A stretch of 64,000 nucleotides of DNA. It comes from Chlorocebus sabaeus (Eukaryota > Chordata > Mammalia > Primates > Cercopithecidae). Within the stretch, counting starts at the first letter, position 1; each line of letters starts with the position of its first letter. Shown here piece after piece: positions 23,695 through 36,479 of the stretch. The translations under genes were made by a program, and so were the position numbers. Below the pieces are notes generated by a model that was not told the origin of the DNA, did not search any database, and worked only from the letters and a program-made list of their open reading frames with translations. The stretch lies in contig NC_132927.1 in assembly GCF_047675955.1 (NCBI RefSeq), positions 61,733,702 through 61,797,701 of the forward strand, read 5' to 3'.

Positions 23695-24364
23695 TCTCTA
23701 TGGTTTTCCTAGTTCAGGAAAGTGATTATAATCAAGCAACAAACAATAGTGGTTCTCCATTTGCTATGCTGAGATTAAAATTAGAGAAAGGACATTTTAA
23801 AAGCAACAAATACCACCTAAGTCACTATTCAGCTTCATATTTTTAGCTATAAAAATATAAAATAAAATAAGAAGGTTTTATGAGATCGAATGATTTTCCA
23901 TCTCTGGGCAAAGGAGAGGAATAACTGATTTGCTTTGTGAGTGTATTTCACCAATGTCTGTATAGAATGTGACAGTTACCGACTGCACAAACTGTATCCT
24001 TTCAGAAATGTAATAAATTTAAAGCTTTTTATGAGTCTGTGTGAGCCAAAGACAGGATAGCTGAAAAAATTACATGTTGAAAAGAAGTTTATTTTTACTT
24101 CACTGTCTGCCTAATAGTGCAAACCTCATCTTTGCCTGGAGGGAGGTGGTATAGCTATGTAAATGAAGATGGGCTAATGATGTGTTCATATGAAATGGGA
24201 TGGATCTTCTGTCTTTATTTGTGTGCTATTTTCACATGAAGAATAAATGAGAACAAGATATTGAATACTATAAATTTTGCTCATTTTAGTATAAATATGT
24301 CCAAACACATTTGAGATTAAATGGCAGTTACATTTCTTAATTGAATGTCATTTTCTCTTTCTCT

Positions 24365-24526
24365 TTGATAGATATTATATAAATAGATGCAGAGAGAGCA
24401 TAGATATAGAGATGTAGATATAGCTAGATCATAGGCAGATAAAACATATATATAGATGAATAGATCATAAACCTACCTACCTATCTATAGCTATATATAA
24501 AAAGGAAAGAGAGAAAGAGAGAGACC
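24365..24526. repeat. Imperfect (TAGA)n/(TATC)n and GA-rich tract
   Basis: TAGATA, TAGATC and CCTACCTACCTATC units, much interrupted, ending in a GAGA-rich run. Confidence 0.8.
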
Positions 24527-24846
24527 AAGGTCAGCAAATATCTCTATAAAGGGACAGATAATTAATATTTAAGGCTTTACTGGCCATATGGTCTCCGTCA
24601 TAACTACTCATGTATTTTTGTGTTGTAGCACAAAAGTCTTAAACAATATGTAAATGAATCAGTGCAGCTGTATTCAAATAAAATGTTATTTATGGACACT
24701 GAAAATTAATTTCATATAATTTTTGTGTATCATAAAATATTATTTTTTAAAATAATTTAAAAATATGAAAATTATTCTTAGCTTGAGTTCCAAACAGAAA
24801 GAGGCCTCAGGGCAGATTCGGCATGGGCCATAATTTGCAACCCTTA
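24527..24846 (+). mobile_element. hAT-Charlie non-autonomous DNA transposon (MER33-like)
   Basis: AAGGTCAGCAAATATCTCTATAAAGGGACAGATA, GGCCATATGGTCTCCGTCATAACTACTC, CAATATGTAAATGAATCAGTGCAGCTG, AATAAAATGTTATTTATGGAC and the end GGGCCATAATTTGCAACCCTT match this well-known MITE-like family. An AT-rich stretch is inserted before the end. The exact name is from memory. Confidence 0.75.
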
Positions 24847-26351
24847 ATATATATAATATCCAATTGTTATTTTTAATCTCAAAGAATCCCATGGCTCTTT
24901 GTAAAGTTGTCATCTCATTATGATTTGCAAACCTCTCCAGAGTGAATATGAACTCTACACAAGAAAGTGAAAGTTGGTTTTGAAGCAGAGGACTTTTTAA
25001 AAGAAAATGCAATCTTACTGCACAAAATGGAACACAGCCAAAACAGAAAAACTCACACCTCTACTTAAAAGAAAGAGCAAAGCAAGACTACATCTCAGCT
25101 AAATGTTTCATTATAGGATAAGTTAAGATGTATAATTAGTCAAAATAAGATCCCAGTATTTTCACAGTATTGCAAACACAGTACAATATTAATTTTCACA
25201 TTATATTTTATATGCAAACAAATTGAGTTTGTCAAAAAAAAAAAAGTGTTGCTTTCCTCACAAAAGCTGTCTTTGATAATAAATAAGAATTCTACTGAAA
25301 AACTGAGGCTTTCCATATGTGACAAATTTTAGAAATATGAATAAAAGAGAAATGTAGCATTCTGTCTTAAATACATAATTTTACAGATGAAACTTCCTAA
25401 ACTAATGCTAAAAAATTTGAATGCTCAACTCTGTCAACTTATGCAAAAGAATGAATGGATACATAAACAAGTGGGGATTTTTTTTGTTTGCTTGTTTTGT
25501 TTATTAAGATTTCATTTAGCATCCAGGTCACTGATAGAGTGTAAACAATGGAAATAGTTCCCTCCTCCATTCAATTACAATTCATAATCAGTTGAATTTG
25601 TCATGTGGTTCTTTCAAGAGAGTGGTATAAATGTTGCTTCCTATCCAATCTTGATATTCAAAATATTTCTAATCTTTGTTTGTTTTTGATGAAGGGGTTC
25701 AGGTGTTTCTGTTAAAGACTTAGACTTGAGAACTGAGCACTAGAACCTACATTCAAAGTGTTTCTCTCATTTATTTCTTTGCCACTAGGAATTAAGAATG
25801 GGTCAATGAAATATACCACCCCTTTCTGGAATCTACTTGTTCTGCTACAACCATGGATATCCCCACCTTTCTGTGCCTTTCAGGGTAAAGGGTAATAGAG
25901 GAGTTTCAGACTCCCCCCAAAACAAAACAAAAATTGAACAATAAACAACACAAAAAGAACACAAAAAAAATGGGGATACTCTTTCCGCTTTCCTTGTTTT
26001 CTCCTGCTACCAAAACAAGCAACAAAAACTACATTGTCTCATTGGATGATGGAGCTAAAATTTTGTAGCAAATCTATAAAAGAAAAGAAGTGGAAATCTA
26101 CCCAGGAACTACTGTAACACACTGTATACAAAACAACTATTTTGGTTCACATTAGAAAGTCTTATCTGTTTCTTTGAATTCGTAGGCTAGGTATTAATCC
26201 ATCTTTACAAGAGAAGAAAGCAAAGATCATAGATGACAAGTCTTGCTTTCTCCTAAGTATCTTTGAATCTCTATGTTTGCCATCACAAGTTCTCAGATCA
26301 ATTAACTATTGTTCATTTCCAAAAAAAAAAATCTGGCTTGGCTTATGAAGA
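24847..26351. other. Unique AT-rich DNA
   Basis: No supported gene or repeat family; A-runs only. Confidence 0.45.
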
Positions 26352-26402
26352 TGTGTGTGTGTGTGTGTGTATATATGTGTGTGTGTATATATATATATGT
26401 AT
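26352..26402. repeat. (GT)n/(TA)n microsatellite
   Basis: GT run, TATA, GT run, then TA run. Confidence 0.95.
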
Positions 26403-26964
26403 AAAACAACATAAATATGAATGTGATGAGACAACAAGACCAAGGGAAACTAAATTTGTGTAATTATTGAAGGTAGTAAGCATCTAACAGACATTTTTGT
26501 CTGTTATAGGTTAGATTTAAATTTGCCAGTGAAATCAGTCTCTTCATGGGGATTTCCTGCTTGTACTGATGAGCCAAGACTCCTCCTTTTATACTCATTT
26601 TCACAGAAATTCTTTGCTAATGCATTGCCTTGCTCGCTCTGTAACATTCATAACCATCTTCAACACCACCTCCAGACTGACTGCAGTTTGACATAAAAAA
26701 TGGCCTTAGAAAAGGCTCTGGCCAGGAACTTTCATTCCAGCACGGCAGAAATGTAGAGTCTGTTGTGATATAAGTACTATTTATCAGGCTCCTATAAATC
26801 TCCTTCGCACAGTCAGCAGAGTCCACGATACAAACTTCCTAGCAAGTCTGCAGGTAAATTCAGATAAAGCAATCACAACTTGGCCTGGGGAGTGGATTCA
26901 TGCTCTCTAGAATAACAGTTGCATGGTGTGATTCTGCAAGAAGGGTCAAAATACTAGCAATAAC
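26403..26964. other. Unique non-coding DNA
   Basis: No recognised repeat or gene; a 69-codon minus-strand frame at 26617-26826 has no features. Confidence 0.4.
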
Positions 26965-27060
26965 AATAATGATAATTCATTCCACAAATACGCATGAAAC
27001 ACCTACTAGCTATTCATCAACATGAATCACAAGACCTTGCAATAATTATATTGCCATTCA
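26965..27060 (-). mobile_element. L2 3' end fragment, antisense
   Basis: ATTCATTCCACAAATACGCATGAAACACCTACTAGC is a decayed antisense L2 terminus. Confidence 0.5.
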
Positions 27061-27063
27061 TTA

Positions 27064-27382
27064 ATTTTTTTTTTAATTGAGATGGAGTTTCACTCTTATT
27101 GCCCAGGTTGGAGTGCAGCGGCGTGATCTCGGCTTACTGCAACCTTCAACTCACTGCAACCTCTGCCTCCCAGATTCAAGGGATTCTTCTTCCTCAGCCT
27201 CCCGAGTAGCTGGGGTTACAGGCACCCACCAACATGCCAAGCTAATTTTCTGTATTTTCAGTAGAAATGGGGTTTCATCATGTTGGCCAGGTTGGTCTCA
27301 AACTCCTGACCTCAGGTGATCCACCTGCCTTGGCCTCTCAAAGTGCAGGGATTACAGGCATGAGCCACCGCACCAGCGCCAG
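27064..27382 (-). mobile_element. AluS, antisense, with internal 17-bp duplication
   Basis: GAGATGGAGTTTCACTC start and GAGCCACCGCACC end. The ACTGCAACCT segment occurs twice, 17 bp apart (near 27136 and 27153), a small internal duplication. The 80-codon frame is Alu-derived. Confidence 0.93.
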
Positions 27383-27539
27383 CGGATGAATTTTTAAGTC
27401 TGTTGTATGAATGCCTGTGGGGTATTGCCCAAGAATAAGGTGCTTTCCAGAGTCTTTGTCTAAGGGTTTGTGATTAACACTCTTGAACCAACTGTGAATG
27501 GCTTAAGAGGCCATGATGATGGCATTGCTATTGATATCG

Positions 27540-28115
27540 CGGGAAGTCCTGCAGGGAGGTTTCTTCTCCACAGAGGGTATTTCACCATTATCACAGCAGA
27601 AATTAGTATCTAAGGAACTCAAGCCATTTCTGACTAAGTGAATGGTAGCCGCAGATGGAGCTGAGGCCATAAGGGCCAGATGCCCTTGGGCCTTACCATG
27701 TCAGTGCCTGTAGGACTAATTTTCAACTTGCAGTGTTGTTTCTCTTTGCCTGAGGCTCTTCTCTAGTCATAAGATCTCACTCTGCCTGTTTCAGTACTAG
27801 AGAAATAAAGAGTCCCCAGGAGCAACCTTCAGCCAGTGACTGACTGGGAGTTGGTGTAAAATGCCCCAGTTGCCCCACCCTTGAGGTGGGATGTTGCAGA
27901 TCCACTTACGATGCTTTGGGTCCCAGAGAACCCATCTGGATAGAATTGCAATCTCTCATTGGAAACTTGCTTAGAAAGAAAGTTTTCTGGACTTTCTGAG
28001 GCCTTCCCCTCCTCCCCATTCTATTTCTTCATTATCAGCATTTCCAGGAACCACATACCAAATAAATAACTTGCACTTGAATCTCCATCTCTGGGTTTGC
28101 CTTACTCCACAATGA
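27540..28115 (+). mobile_element. Possible old LTR-type repeat, unclassified
   Basis: The end ACATACCAAATAAATAACTTGCACTTGAATC..TCTGGGTTTGCC resembles the polyadenylation region and tail of old LTR-like repeats, and the preceding text looks similar in style. I cannot name the family and the boundaries are guesses. Confidence 0.3.
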
Positions 28116-28198
28116 ACCCACTAAGCAGATTTCTTAAAATATCTTCTGAGAGTAAGAATGAGTGGCATTTCTCTTTTACATATTATTGGTATGTGGGA

Positions 28199-28218
28199 AA
28201 AAAAAAAAAAAAAAAAAG
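28199..28218. repeat. Poly-A run
   Basis: About 19 A residues, with no recognisable retrocopy upstream. Confidence 0.9.
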
Positions 28219-28514
28219 CTTTTAAAAAAGAGCTTGAAATTAATTTTTTTTTCTAAGAAAATAAAATAAAAGAAGTGCTTGCATATCTAACCAGTGTCCT
28301 TAAATCAGATATGCACACCTCGGGGATAATGTTAAAAATTGAGAAACTGAGAAAGCTAGAGTGAGTTCTGATAAAACATTTATGAAGTGCCCTAATCCAG
28401 TCAGTCATCTTGCTGTTAGCCAACACTTTTTTATTCTTTATATACAAAAAGGGTCTTCATCGATATTTATGTGGCCTAAAGGTTCCACCCGATATTTATG
28501 AAGTCTATTTGACG

Positions 28515-28710
28515 CAGTAAAGTAGCATGGTATCAGGACCATGGTTTGAATTCCACTCTGAACCCTTCTTCTTCTTAATACTACATTTTGAAATTATTCC
28601 CTATACCTCAAATGAGAATTTGACTATCTACCACCCCTCAAAATGGCTCATGTTAAAAGAAGTGCTAGTTATAAAAATATATGGCACTCATTAAATGTCT
28701 AAATCTTTCT
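28515..28710 (+). mobile_element. MIR SINE, sense
   Basis: AGTAGCATGGTATCAGGACCATGGTTTGAATTCC is the tRNA-related end; the rest (CCTCAAATGAGAATTTGAC) is decayed. Confidence 0.65.
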
Positions 28711-29589
28711 GATGTATGGATCATCAAATAATTATCATTGCTCCAGCGCATTGAGATTTCTATTACCCCTCTAATTTTTCAAAATGGTAGACAGTCGTTG
28801 GCTTCTGCAATTTCACATGTGATACTTGTCACTGATGTGCTGATTCTGGTACTAACATAAGTTAAGAAAATCAGAAAGTTTTAAACATTTCGATAAGCTG
28901 TTTGAATCAATAAGAAATATGTAAAATTTTTTAAAATAGACAATTGTTTATTACCCATGCTCCTGGTATTCACCTCATCCCTGGTTCAACACTGTAACAC
29001 ACCTGCCCAAGTAGGAGGCCATAGCCCTGTGCCTCGATCAGTTTCAACCACCATCTGCTTCAGACTTAAACCTAACTCAGCCACTCAAGCAATTACTGGA
29101 AAAACAAAACAAAACAAAATAAAAACAAACACACAAGAAGAAAGACACACATCATACGGGCCTTTCTAGATTATCAAGAAGACAGTAACTTCCAATTCTG
29201 GAATGATGCATTTGCATGGATTAAAGACATTTTAATTGCCACTTTTGCTTTGCCTGAAAGTATTTCATTTGTGCTTACAAACAGAATCAGAATGGTAGGG
29301 TAGAGAGTTTGGAGGGACCAGTAGCTTATACCTGTGAACGATAATGTTCAGGAACAATGAACTGTGAAAGAAATTATAATGTATGGACAAGAAAATGTAT
29401 TGCTCTTACATAAGGCATGCCATTTCACAACAGCTTTCCGTCTGGTTCGTTTATATTTTTAAATATTGCATTAATTTGTATTAACTCATAGTCTCTTTGG
29501 GGTTTTATTTTCTAAGGAAGAGAGTACATCCTTAACTGAGAAAGCAGATATGGAGCCCTGAAATCTTTTAACCTGAATTCAAACACCAG
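28711..29589. other. Unique non-coding DNA
   Basis: No supported features; an A/C-rich patch lies at about 29100-29140. Confidence 0.4.
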
Positions 29590-30150
29590 GATGTATATAT
29601 CCATTTATTCACTAAACATTTATAAAGTGAGCACTAGCTTTTAGCTGGGCAGGTTTATAGATGCTGGGTATACCCAATCACCTACATCATGACACATAAA
29701 TTGTCAAAAATTCAATAAAGATACTAAACTCAAAGTAGAAGTAGTAGGTAAGGCGTGGCCAGAAGAAAAGAGTGATCAATTCTCTCTGAGTACACGGAAA
29801 ATTTCACAGAGGAGGTCATACTTGTACTCAAGACTAGAAGGAAATGGAGATAGATGTTTGTTAGATAGTGAAGAGCCAAGAGGGCATCTCAGTCAGAGGA
29901 AAGAGTGTGCTCAGAGAAATGAAACAGCCAAGTGCATTCAAGCACCAGACATTTCATTAGGACTCAAGTAAATGTGTAATGAAAATGGCCAGAAGCAAGA
30001 TTGGAGAGATTGGCAGGAACCAGAAGGTGGAGACCTGAGTAGCTGGAATTTTATTTTGGAAGCAACGGGAGCCCAGGAAGATACTGGGGAGGGGTGAACA
30101 GAGGAATAACAGCACAGCATACATTATTTAGAAGGATTTCCTCAAGACCA
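29590..30150 (-). mobile_element. L2 LINE 3' end, antisense
   Basis: CCATTTATTCACTAAACATTTATAAAGTGAGCAC (terminus), TTTCACAGAGGAGGTCATACTTG, GAAAGAGTGTGCTCAGAG, GATTGGAGAGATTGGCAGG and GGAAGCAACGGGAGCCCAGG follow the antisense L2 order. Confidence 0.7.
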
Positions 30151-30519
30151 ATGGGAAACTAAAAGTAAAATTCATGCAATATGTTTTAGGCCTCAGGGTT
30201 GGGAGTGACAAGCACATCTACCACCTACACACCCTGCTCTCAGACACGCAAGATGTGATCATAAATATTTCTGTTATTACATACAAGTGATGGCGGGAGG
30301 TGAGTGATGGTGATGGGAAGAAGAGCCACAGAAGATGAGAATGGCTGGTGTTCTCGTCAGATATGCCACAGCCTGGCAAACATCTGTCTCTGGGCCCGTC
30401 CTCTATTTTATTATCCACTACTTACTTTTCTGAAACATCCTACTTCCTTCCCTAACTCAGAAGTATATTTAAAAAAAACTTTTCATCTGCAGAAATATCT
30501 ATCCATAGGAAAGATAATT

Positions 30520-30822
30520 TTTTTTTCTTTTTTCTTTTTTTGAGACAGAGACTCCCTCTGTTGCTCAGGCTGGAGTGCAGTGGCACGATCTCGGCTCACT
30601 GCAACCTCCGCCTCCTGGGTACAAGTGATTCTCCTGCCTCAGCCTCCCAAGTGGCTAGGGTTACAAGCATGCACTGACATGCCCAGCTAATTTTTGTATT
30701 TTTTGTAGACACTGGGTTTTGCCACGTTGGCCAGGCTGGTCTGGAGCTCCTGGCCTCAAGTGATCTGCCCACCTGGGCCTCCCAAAGTGCTGGGACTACA
30801 GGCTTGAGCCATCATGCCCAGC
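30520..30822 (-). mobile_element. Alu (S or J), antisense
   Basis: T-rich start, GAGACAGAGACTCCCTCTG, and end GAGCCATCATGCCCAGC. More diverged than its neighbours (GCATGCACTGACATGCCC). Confidence 0.92.
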
Positions 30823-30916
30823 AAGACAAGGGCTTTTTAACATCCACTTAGATGTATACACATGACAAAGTTATCCACACAAGATGCTGTATGGTGAAAA
30901 TACATCTTTAGGGGAC

Positions 30917-30941
30917 TGTGTGTGTGTGTGTGTGTGTGTTT
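30917..30941. repeat. (GT)n microsatellite
   Basis: About 12 uninterrupted TG units. Confidence 0.93.
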
Positions 30942-33421
30942 AATTTCTAGATGTCAAACACTTCAGTAAATTGGCCTATGCAAACCACATATATATCCAC
31001 TGCCTCCAGTATGATTAAACCTGGGGAATAAAAGATTCTGAGATTCCCAGGCTCTGCATCTGTCACTAATAATTATAAATAATACACATGATGCTAGAAT
31101 GTGCATTATGCTTTCAATCTGGTTTTACATCTGAAATGTTTCTTACATAAACTGCCACATTGTCCAATGATCAGAAATTATAGTAAATCAAATTCAGTAC
31201 CAAACTCTTTTACCTTTTCTAATGGCAGAAGGAAATGTCTTCCTCACCCTGAACATCAAATACATCCACGATGACCTGCCTGTAATAATGTCATCAAAAG
31301 TGCACGGATCACACCAGAAAACACATGAAATGAATTTTCATCTATGGTATTGCTTCCAGATAAAACTATCATGAAAAAAAAAATAGTTTTTCAGTGGCTG
31401 CAAAAGAGAATATGGAAAAGATATTTACCCCAGCATCTATTTCTCCTTATCCTTCATCATCTCTCTGACTGCCTGTTTAATTGTCAACCTGTCTCTTGAG
31501 TTTCATACCTTTCCCAAATGTGTTCTCCCCCTCTGCCTTATCTCTTCAAAGCCATCAGTCACACAGCAGATTTGTAATGAACTTGCTCTCTGCCAAGGCA
31601 AAAAAAAAAAGGTGACATCATTTTCAAAAAGGGGGAGATCAGCACTTTAATCTCAGTGAGATAGAAAATAGAACAAAGAAAATGCCTGGCAGGAGTAAAA
31701 GGGGGAAAGGATGGGGATGGAGAGCAGGCTTTCTTTGTTTCCCCATGCTTTATACAATGAGCTTAGAAATTTGGAAACCATTTGTTTTCCACTCTCATCA
31801 TATCCTGCTGGCCATTTATGGTCTTGTCCAGAATAATTACTGGAAAAGGAGCACGGCATTCTCTCTCTCTGCTTGTATGAGTTTGGTGGGATGGGTTGAG
31901 GGTAGAATCCTTAAATGTTTATTACAGAGTTTTGACATGGTGGCAGCATTTCAAAATTTTCTTGTGAAGTAGCTAACTCATGCATCTGGTCAAACAGGTG
32001 TATTCTAGCTGTGTACAAATTAAAGCTGAAATAAGAATGCAGAGTTATGATGGTGGAAGAAAGACGGAGCAAGCATATTGTTTTAAAGCGCTGAAGATCC
32101 TATCAGACTTAAATTATAGATTTATGTATCAAAGGTAATGTGGAAATCAGCACTGAAGTCTCAGAGGCTAAGACATTAAAACAGCTGTTTACAATATCTT
32201 GGGATATATAATCAGAATGATTTTATAAAAAACATAATTCTCCAAATTAATCAAGCTGAAGAGAAATGTGGGTTCTCTCCATTTACTTGTGGGGAATGTG
32301 CTGGAGATTGTCAAACGTGTACCATTTGTAAGATAAATGTGATGAATCACCCTAGATAAAACGATAGCAAAAGCTTTATTTGTAAAGTGAAGCTGGTGTA
32401 GCTTAGACCTGTGTGTTGGGCATGAACCTCCCAGGTCACAAGCTCAGATGTGCCAAGAATGTAGCTTTACTACTTGATCTCTGTCCTGGAATCATCACTG
32501 TTTCTCTTATCAAAAATCCTAACCTGAAGTCAGTTCTTGGTAAACTCATTCAGTTCCAGATTTTGCTCTTGCTCCTATTTCCCTGTATTGATTCAAATTC
32601 CATGAATTTTTCACAGTGTCCAGGTCCTGGCCCAGTCCCACCTGTATAATCCTTCATCTACTAAGGTATGCACCACCCTGTCGGGTTTCCTGTCTTAGCA
32701 CCTCTCATCTTGCCCCACCCAAGCATCTAATTTCCTGTGGTATCACTGGTTGACATTTCAGAGGTAACCCTGGGTCACTGGCATCACTATCATGAAGTAT
32801 TTTTAGCTCCTGTGGCCATTTCTCAGCCACTTTCACATCCCTCAGCATGGTGGAAACCATAAGAAACTTCTGGATGCTCTTCTGTTCCACTTTCTGGTTT
32901 CAAGTCTGGGGAATGGAAATTTGAAGACCATTATAGGACTATTCAGTCTTCCTAGATTGAACAGACCACACTTTCTACTTGTGGCTGCCATATCACTCAG
33001 GCAGGACAGGAGGTGAAGGCAGTGGAGTCTAACAGGCTTTCGCCTCCCAATTTCCATCCAAGAAAGTAAGGCCCTGACCCATAAATGAGTGGTTAGCTCT
33101 AGGTCCCAACCATCAATCTGGGATGCAGTCCAGAGAGGGAAGATGTAGCAGAGCTTGTAGCCCTTTCTCAGATACTCCCTATAACCATTTCACTCAACTG
33201 CTCTCCTTGATGACGCTCCTCTTTTCTCCCAACCCAGATGCATAGTGCCTCTTCTGTAATTGGGAAAACAAAGGGAGAAAGTTTACCTCCAGTCTGCTAC
33301 TTAAAACTTGTGTCATCAAGCCCATGGTTTTTAATATTCAAAACTTCAGACTTTCAAACAAAAATTAAAATTTTCTTCCATAAAAATTGTCTCTATAGTA
33401 TTTTGAGATTATATTTTAAAA
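30942..33421. other. Unique non-coding DNA
   Basis: The longest stretch without a clear repeat in the first half. It may hide decayed L2 (CCTTATCTCTTCAAAGCC near 31540; TGATCTCTGTCCTGGAATC near 32476). Frames of 60-96 codons have no recognisable domains. Confidence 0.4.
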
Positions 33422-33470
33422 TTTAAAAAACCGAGTTTTGATCTTTTAAAAAAACTGAGTTTTGATATTT
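33422..33470. repeat. 24-bp tandem duplication
   Basis: Two copies of TTAAAAAACCGAGTTTTGATCT-type text (the second with CTGAG and ATATT changes), ending at the start of the MER2 remnant. Confidence 0.8.
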
Positions 33471-33475
33471 TAAAA

Positions 33476-33588
33476 AAGGTCTGTACATTTTTAGTACAGA
33501 TACAATTTTCAAGAAATACATTTTCTATCTGCAGTTGGTTGTGTCCACGGATGAAGAATCCATGAATACAGACAGCCAACTATACTAT
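33476..33588 (+). mobile_element. MER2/Tigger DNA transposon, 3' portion
   Basis: GTCTGTACATTTTTAGTACAGATAC, CTGCAGTTGGTTGTGTCCACGGATG and the end ACAGACAGCCAACTATACT match the 3' half of MER2 with several C-to-T decays. Confidence 0.8.
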
Positions 33589-34119
33589 ATACTGAGGTCC
33601 TCAAGACTCAGTAGGTAAATCCACACAACGGAGTCAAAATATGTAACTAAGAGATTTCATCCATTGGTTCAACAGTATCTTATGGACCTATGCCATTCTA
33701 GGAAGGGTTTTGTCTAAACAGAGTCCAGCTGAAGCTCTAAGAGCCTCTTAGGGATTGGTACTAAGAGAATCCAAAGTTATACTGTAGTTAATGGTGGGCA
33801 CTCGAGTTAAAAGACCATGTGAAATTCGACCAAGTGGACACAAGATGAGTCCATAGAACACATGGACACAGCTGGAGTTGAGGAGAGGAAATAGGAAGAG
33901 TGACACGGATCAAGAGAAAGCAAATACTAAGAGCTGCGGAAATCATGACTGAAAAATAGAAGTGAGAGACTGAATTACTGGCTCCTTAACTGCAATTGCA
34001 TTTGCTCTCTGGATCCCCATCCTTCTCTTATTTTTCTCCACATTCTATCAGTAACCAACATATGATGTATTATGACATAGTATATCATATATTGTGTTTG
34101 TTTATGTACTATTTTCATA

Positions 34120-34125
<6 letters not shown>

Positions 34126-34156
<31 letters not shown>
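34126..34156. repeat. (CA)n microsatellite
   Basis: About 15 CA units. Confidence 0.95.
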
Positions 34157-34159
<3 letters not shown>

Positions 34160-34184
34160 AAGATTATAGAATCCATAGAGAAGG

Positions 34185-34265
34185 AATGTTTTAGTTTGTT
34201 TTGTTCACTGGTGTTTCCCTTGCTCCTTAAAGAGGTGATAGAAATTTCAATAAATGCTTGTTGAA
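34185..34265 (+). mobile_element. L2 3' terminus, sense
   Basis: TTTGTTCACTGGTGTTTCCC and TTTCAATAAATGCTTGTTGAAGG match the sense L2 end. Confidence 0.55.
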
Positions 34266-35338
34266 GGAAAAAAGAAAGAGAAAAGAAAGCAAGAAAAGAA
34301 TGAGGTGGAAGGGAAGAAAGAGAGCAAGAGAATGAATGAAAATTGCTTGATCGTTAATTCTCCAGACTCAAGAGTACTACTGCCTGTACTTCCTGCTTGT
34401 GGATTCTATGATGTTCCCTGTTTTCCTTTCACTTGCTTCCTTTACTTGACTTGAACTAGTTTAAATGTGTTTCTCTTTTGTGGAGCAAAACAAACCCTCA
34501 CAACAATAGGTCTAGTGAGAAATCCTAGTCAGTTTGCAGACCCTTTTCTTTATTTCAGGCAGAGAAACAAACATTCTCATCTTTAAGTTATCTTTAAACC
34601 TCATTATTAAAGCTGACCATGTGGTAGTCATAAGCTTGTTGAAAGAGCATGACCAAGAGTGTTGATTCACAAGGGGAGATGGTTTTAAAAATAATAGTAA
34701 AAAAAGAATGAAAAAATACATCCATTATATCCACAGGGATCACAGGGATTTTGCTCATAGCTGCCTGCAAAGTAGTATATTGGGCTTCTAGATAGAGTTA
34801 TATAGAATGAAATTGACTAAGGAAAGAAGTGACTCCCACTCATAGAGTTAGAAAATACACAGCCTTTGCAAAAAGTACAAAGGAGGATTCATAGACTCTG
34901 GAGTAGTTTGATGTTCCCACAAAAACCGTGTGTCTCATATAGGAACTTGAGAAGATGGAAAACTCAGTTCACAGCAAGCCATAAAAACAGAAGACTAAGT
35001 GAATTCATCTTGTAATTTGTTGTATTATCTCAAGATTTATATAAAGCAGTTCTACCTAATGCACAAATCTTTTTTAGTTTTGTTCTCTTTCCCTTTTTCC
35101 CTTCTCTGTTTTAAACTTTCTATGATAGGTGGTCTTGGAAAGTGCTGAATTAAGACTTGGCAAAGTAAAGTCCTATATATTTGGCTGGTCCTTCGGTTCT
35201 AAGAGTCTCACAAACTAGCATCTCACATATGTGTGAGAGACTAAAGATCAAAGTAGCAGTAACACATACTCACAGATATACTTACAAATGAGAGACTTAC
35301 ATACACAGAGATACAAACACACATATACACTACTACCT
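34266..35338. other. Unique non-coding DNA
   Basis: Starts with a purine-rich patch (to about 34340); the remainder is featureless by eye. Confidence 0.4.
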
Positions 35339-35384
35339 TTTTGTACTTTAATGTGATTTAGTTTGGGAAAGCACTGCTTCTGTA
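35339..35384 (+). repeat. 46-bp perfect direct repeat, copy 1
   Basis: TTTTGTACTTTAATGTGATT at one end to GCACTGCTTCTGTA at the other; identical to 37690-37735. CA/TA-rich DNA precedes both copies. Confidence 0.97.
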
Positions 35385-35548
35385 CCTAAACAAATTCTTC
35401 TTTTTAGCAAAATGCTTATCTCCAAGCAGGACACAAAACCAAATAAATCCAAGGTGGGATTTATTTTATAATAAGGGGCAGGAATTATCTATTGAGTGAG
35501 TTTCAATAACATTTGACAACACGTTTGACATCAAAGTATATTAGCGAA

Positions 35549-35914
35549 TGTTTAGTCCGTTTTCACACTGCTGATAAAAACATACCCAGGACTGGGCAAT
35601 TTACAAAAGAAAAAGGTTTATTGGACTTTCAGTTCCACATGGCTAGAGAGACCTCACAATCATGGCAGAAGGTGAGGAGGAGCAAATCACACCTTACGTG
35701 GATGGCAGCAGGCAAAGAGAGAGCTTGTTCAGATAAGTTCCTGTTTTTAAAACCATCAGATCTCATGAGACCCATTCACTTATCACGAGGACAGCATGGG
35801 AAAGACCCACCCCCATGGTTCAATCATCTTCCCCTGGGTCACTCCCACAACATGTGGGAATTATGGGAGCTACAAGGTGAGATTTGGGTGAGGACACAGA
35901 GCCAAACCATACCA
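35549..35914 (-). mobile_element. THE1 solo LTR (ERVL-MaLR), antisense
   Basis: The plus strand begins TGTTTAGTCCGTTTTCACACTGC and ends CAAACCATACCA, the complement of a THE1 LTR. GGGCAATTTACAAAAG and CCCATGGTTCAATCATC are internal landmarks. No internal retroviral sequence is attached. The flanking 5-mers (GCGAA, GGGAG) do not match. The 273-codon frame at 35513-36334 runs through this LTR and the next Alu and is not a gene. Confidence 0.9.
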
Positions 35915-36020
35915 GGGAGCAATAATACTTTCACAGAGCTTTGCAGTTTACAACGTGGATTTAAAACTATTATTCATTCACTCCATAGTTATGTATTTAT
36001 GTATTATGTATTATTTATTT

Positions 36021-36318
36021 ATTTTTTTAATTTTTTGAGACAGAGTCTCATGCTGTTGCCCAGGCTGGAGTGCAGTGACGCCATCTCAGCTCCCTGCAAC
36101 CTCCACCTCCCGGGTTCAAGTGATTCTCATGCATCAGCCGCCCAAGTAGCTGGGATTACAGGCGTGCACCAATATGCCCAGCTGATTTTTGTATTTTTAG
36201 TAGAGACAGGGTCTTGCCATGTTGGCCAGGCTGATGTTGAACTGCTGACCTCAAGTAATCTGCTTGCCTTGGCCTCCCAAAGTGCTGGGATTACAGGCAT
36301 GAGCCACTGTGCCCAGCC
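36021..36318 (-). mobile_element. AluS, antisense
   Basis: GAGACAGAGTCTCATGCTG start to GAGCCACTGTGCCCAGCCC; both monomers complete. It lies close to the L2 terminus at 36320. Confidence 0.94.
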
Positions 36319-36479
36319 CATAACTATTTATTGACCACCTATTATGTTCCGGGCACTGTTCTAGGCTGTTGGAATAGAGCGCAGGCAAAAATTTCTGTCC
36401 TCATGGAGATTATATTCTAGAAAATTGTGTCATTTAAAACCCATAATAATTCTGTTATATACTTTCTTTTGGGGGAAAT
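36319..36479 (-). mobile_element. L2 3' end fragment, antisense
   Basis: CTATTTATTGACCACCTATTATGTTCCGGGCACTGTTCTAGGCTG and CTGTCCTCATGGAGATTATATTCTAG are the antisense L2 landmarks. Confidence 0.75.

Noticed and set aside
35513..36334. 273-codon plus-strand open frame
   Set aside because: It runs through an antisense THE1 LTR, L2/AT-rich filler and an antisense Alu. The C-terminal half is the standard Alu-derived peptide. No gene.
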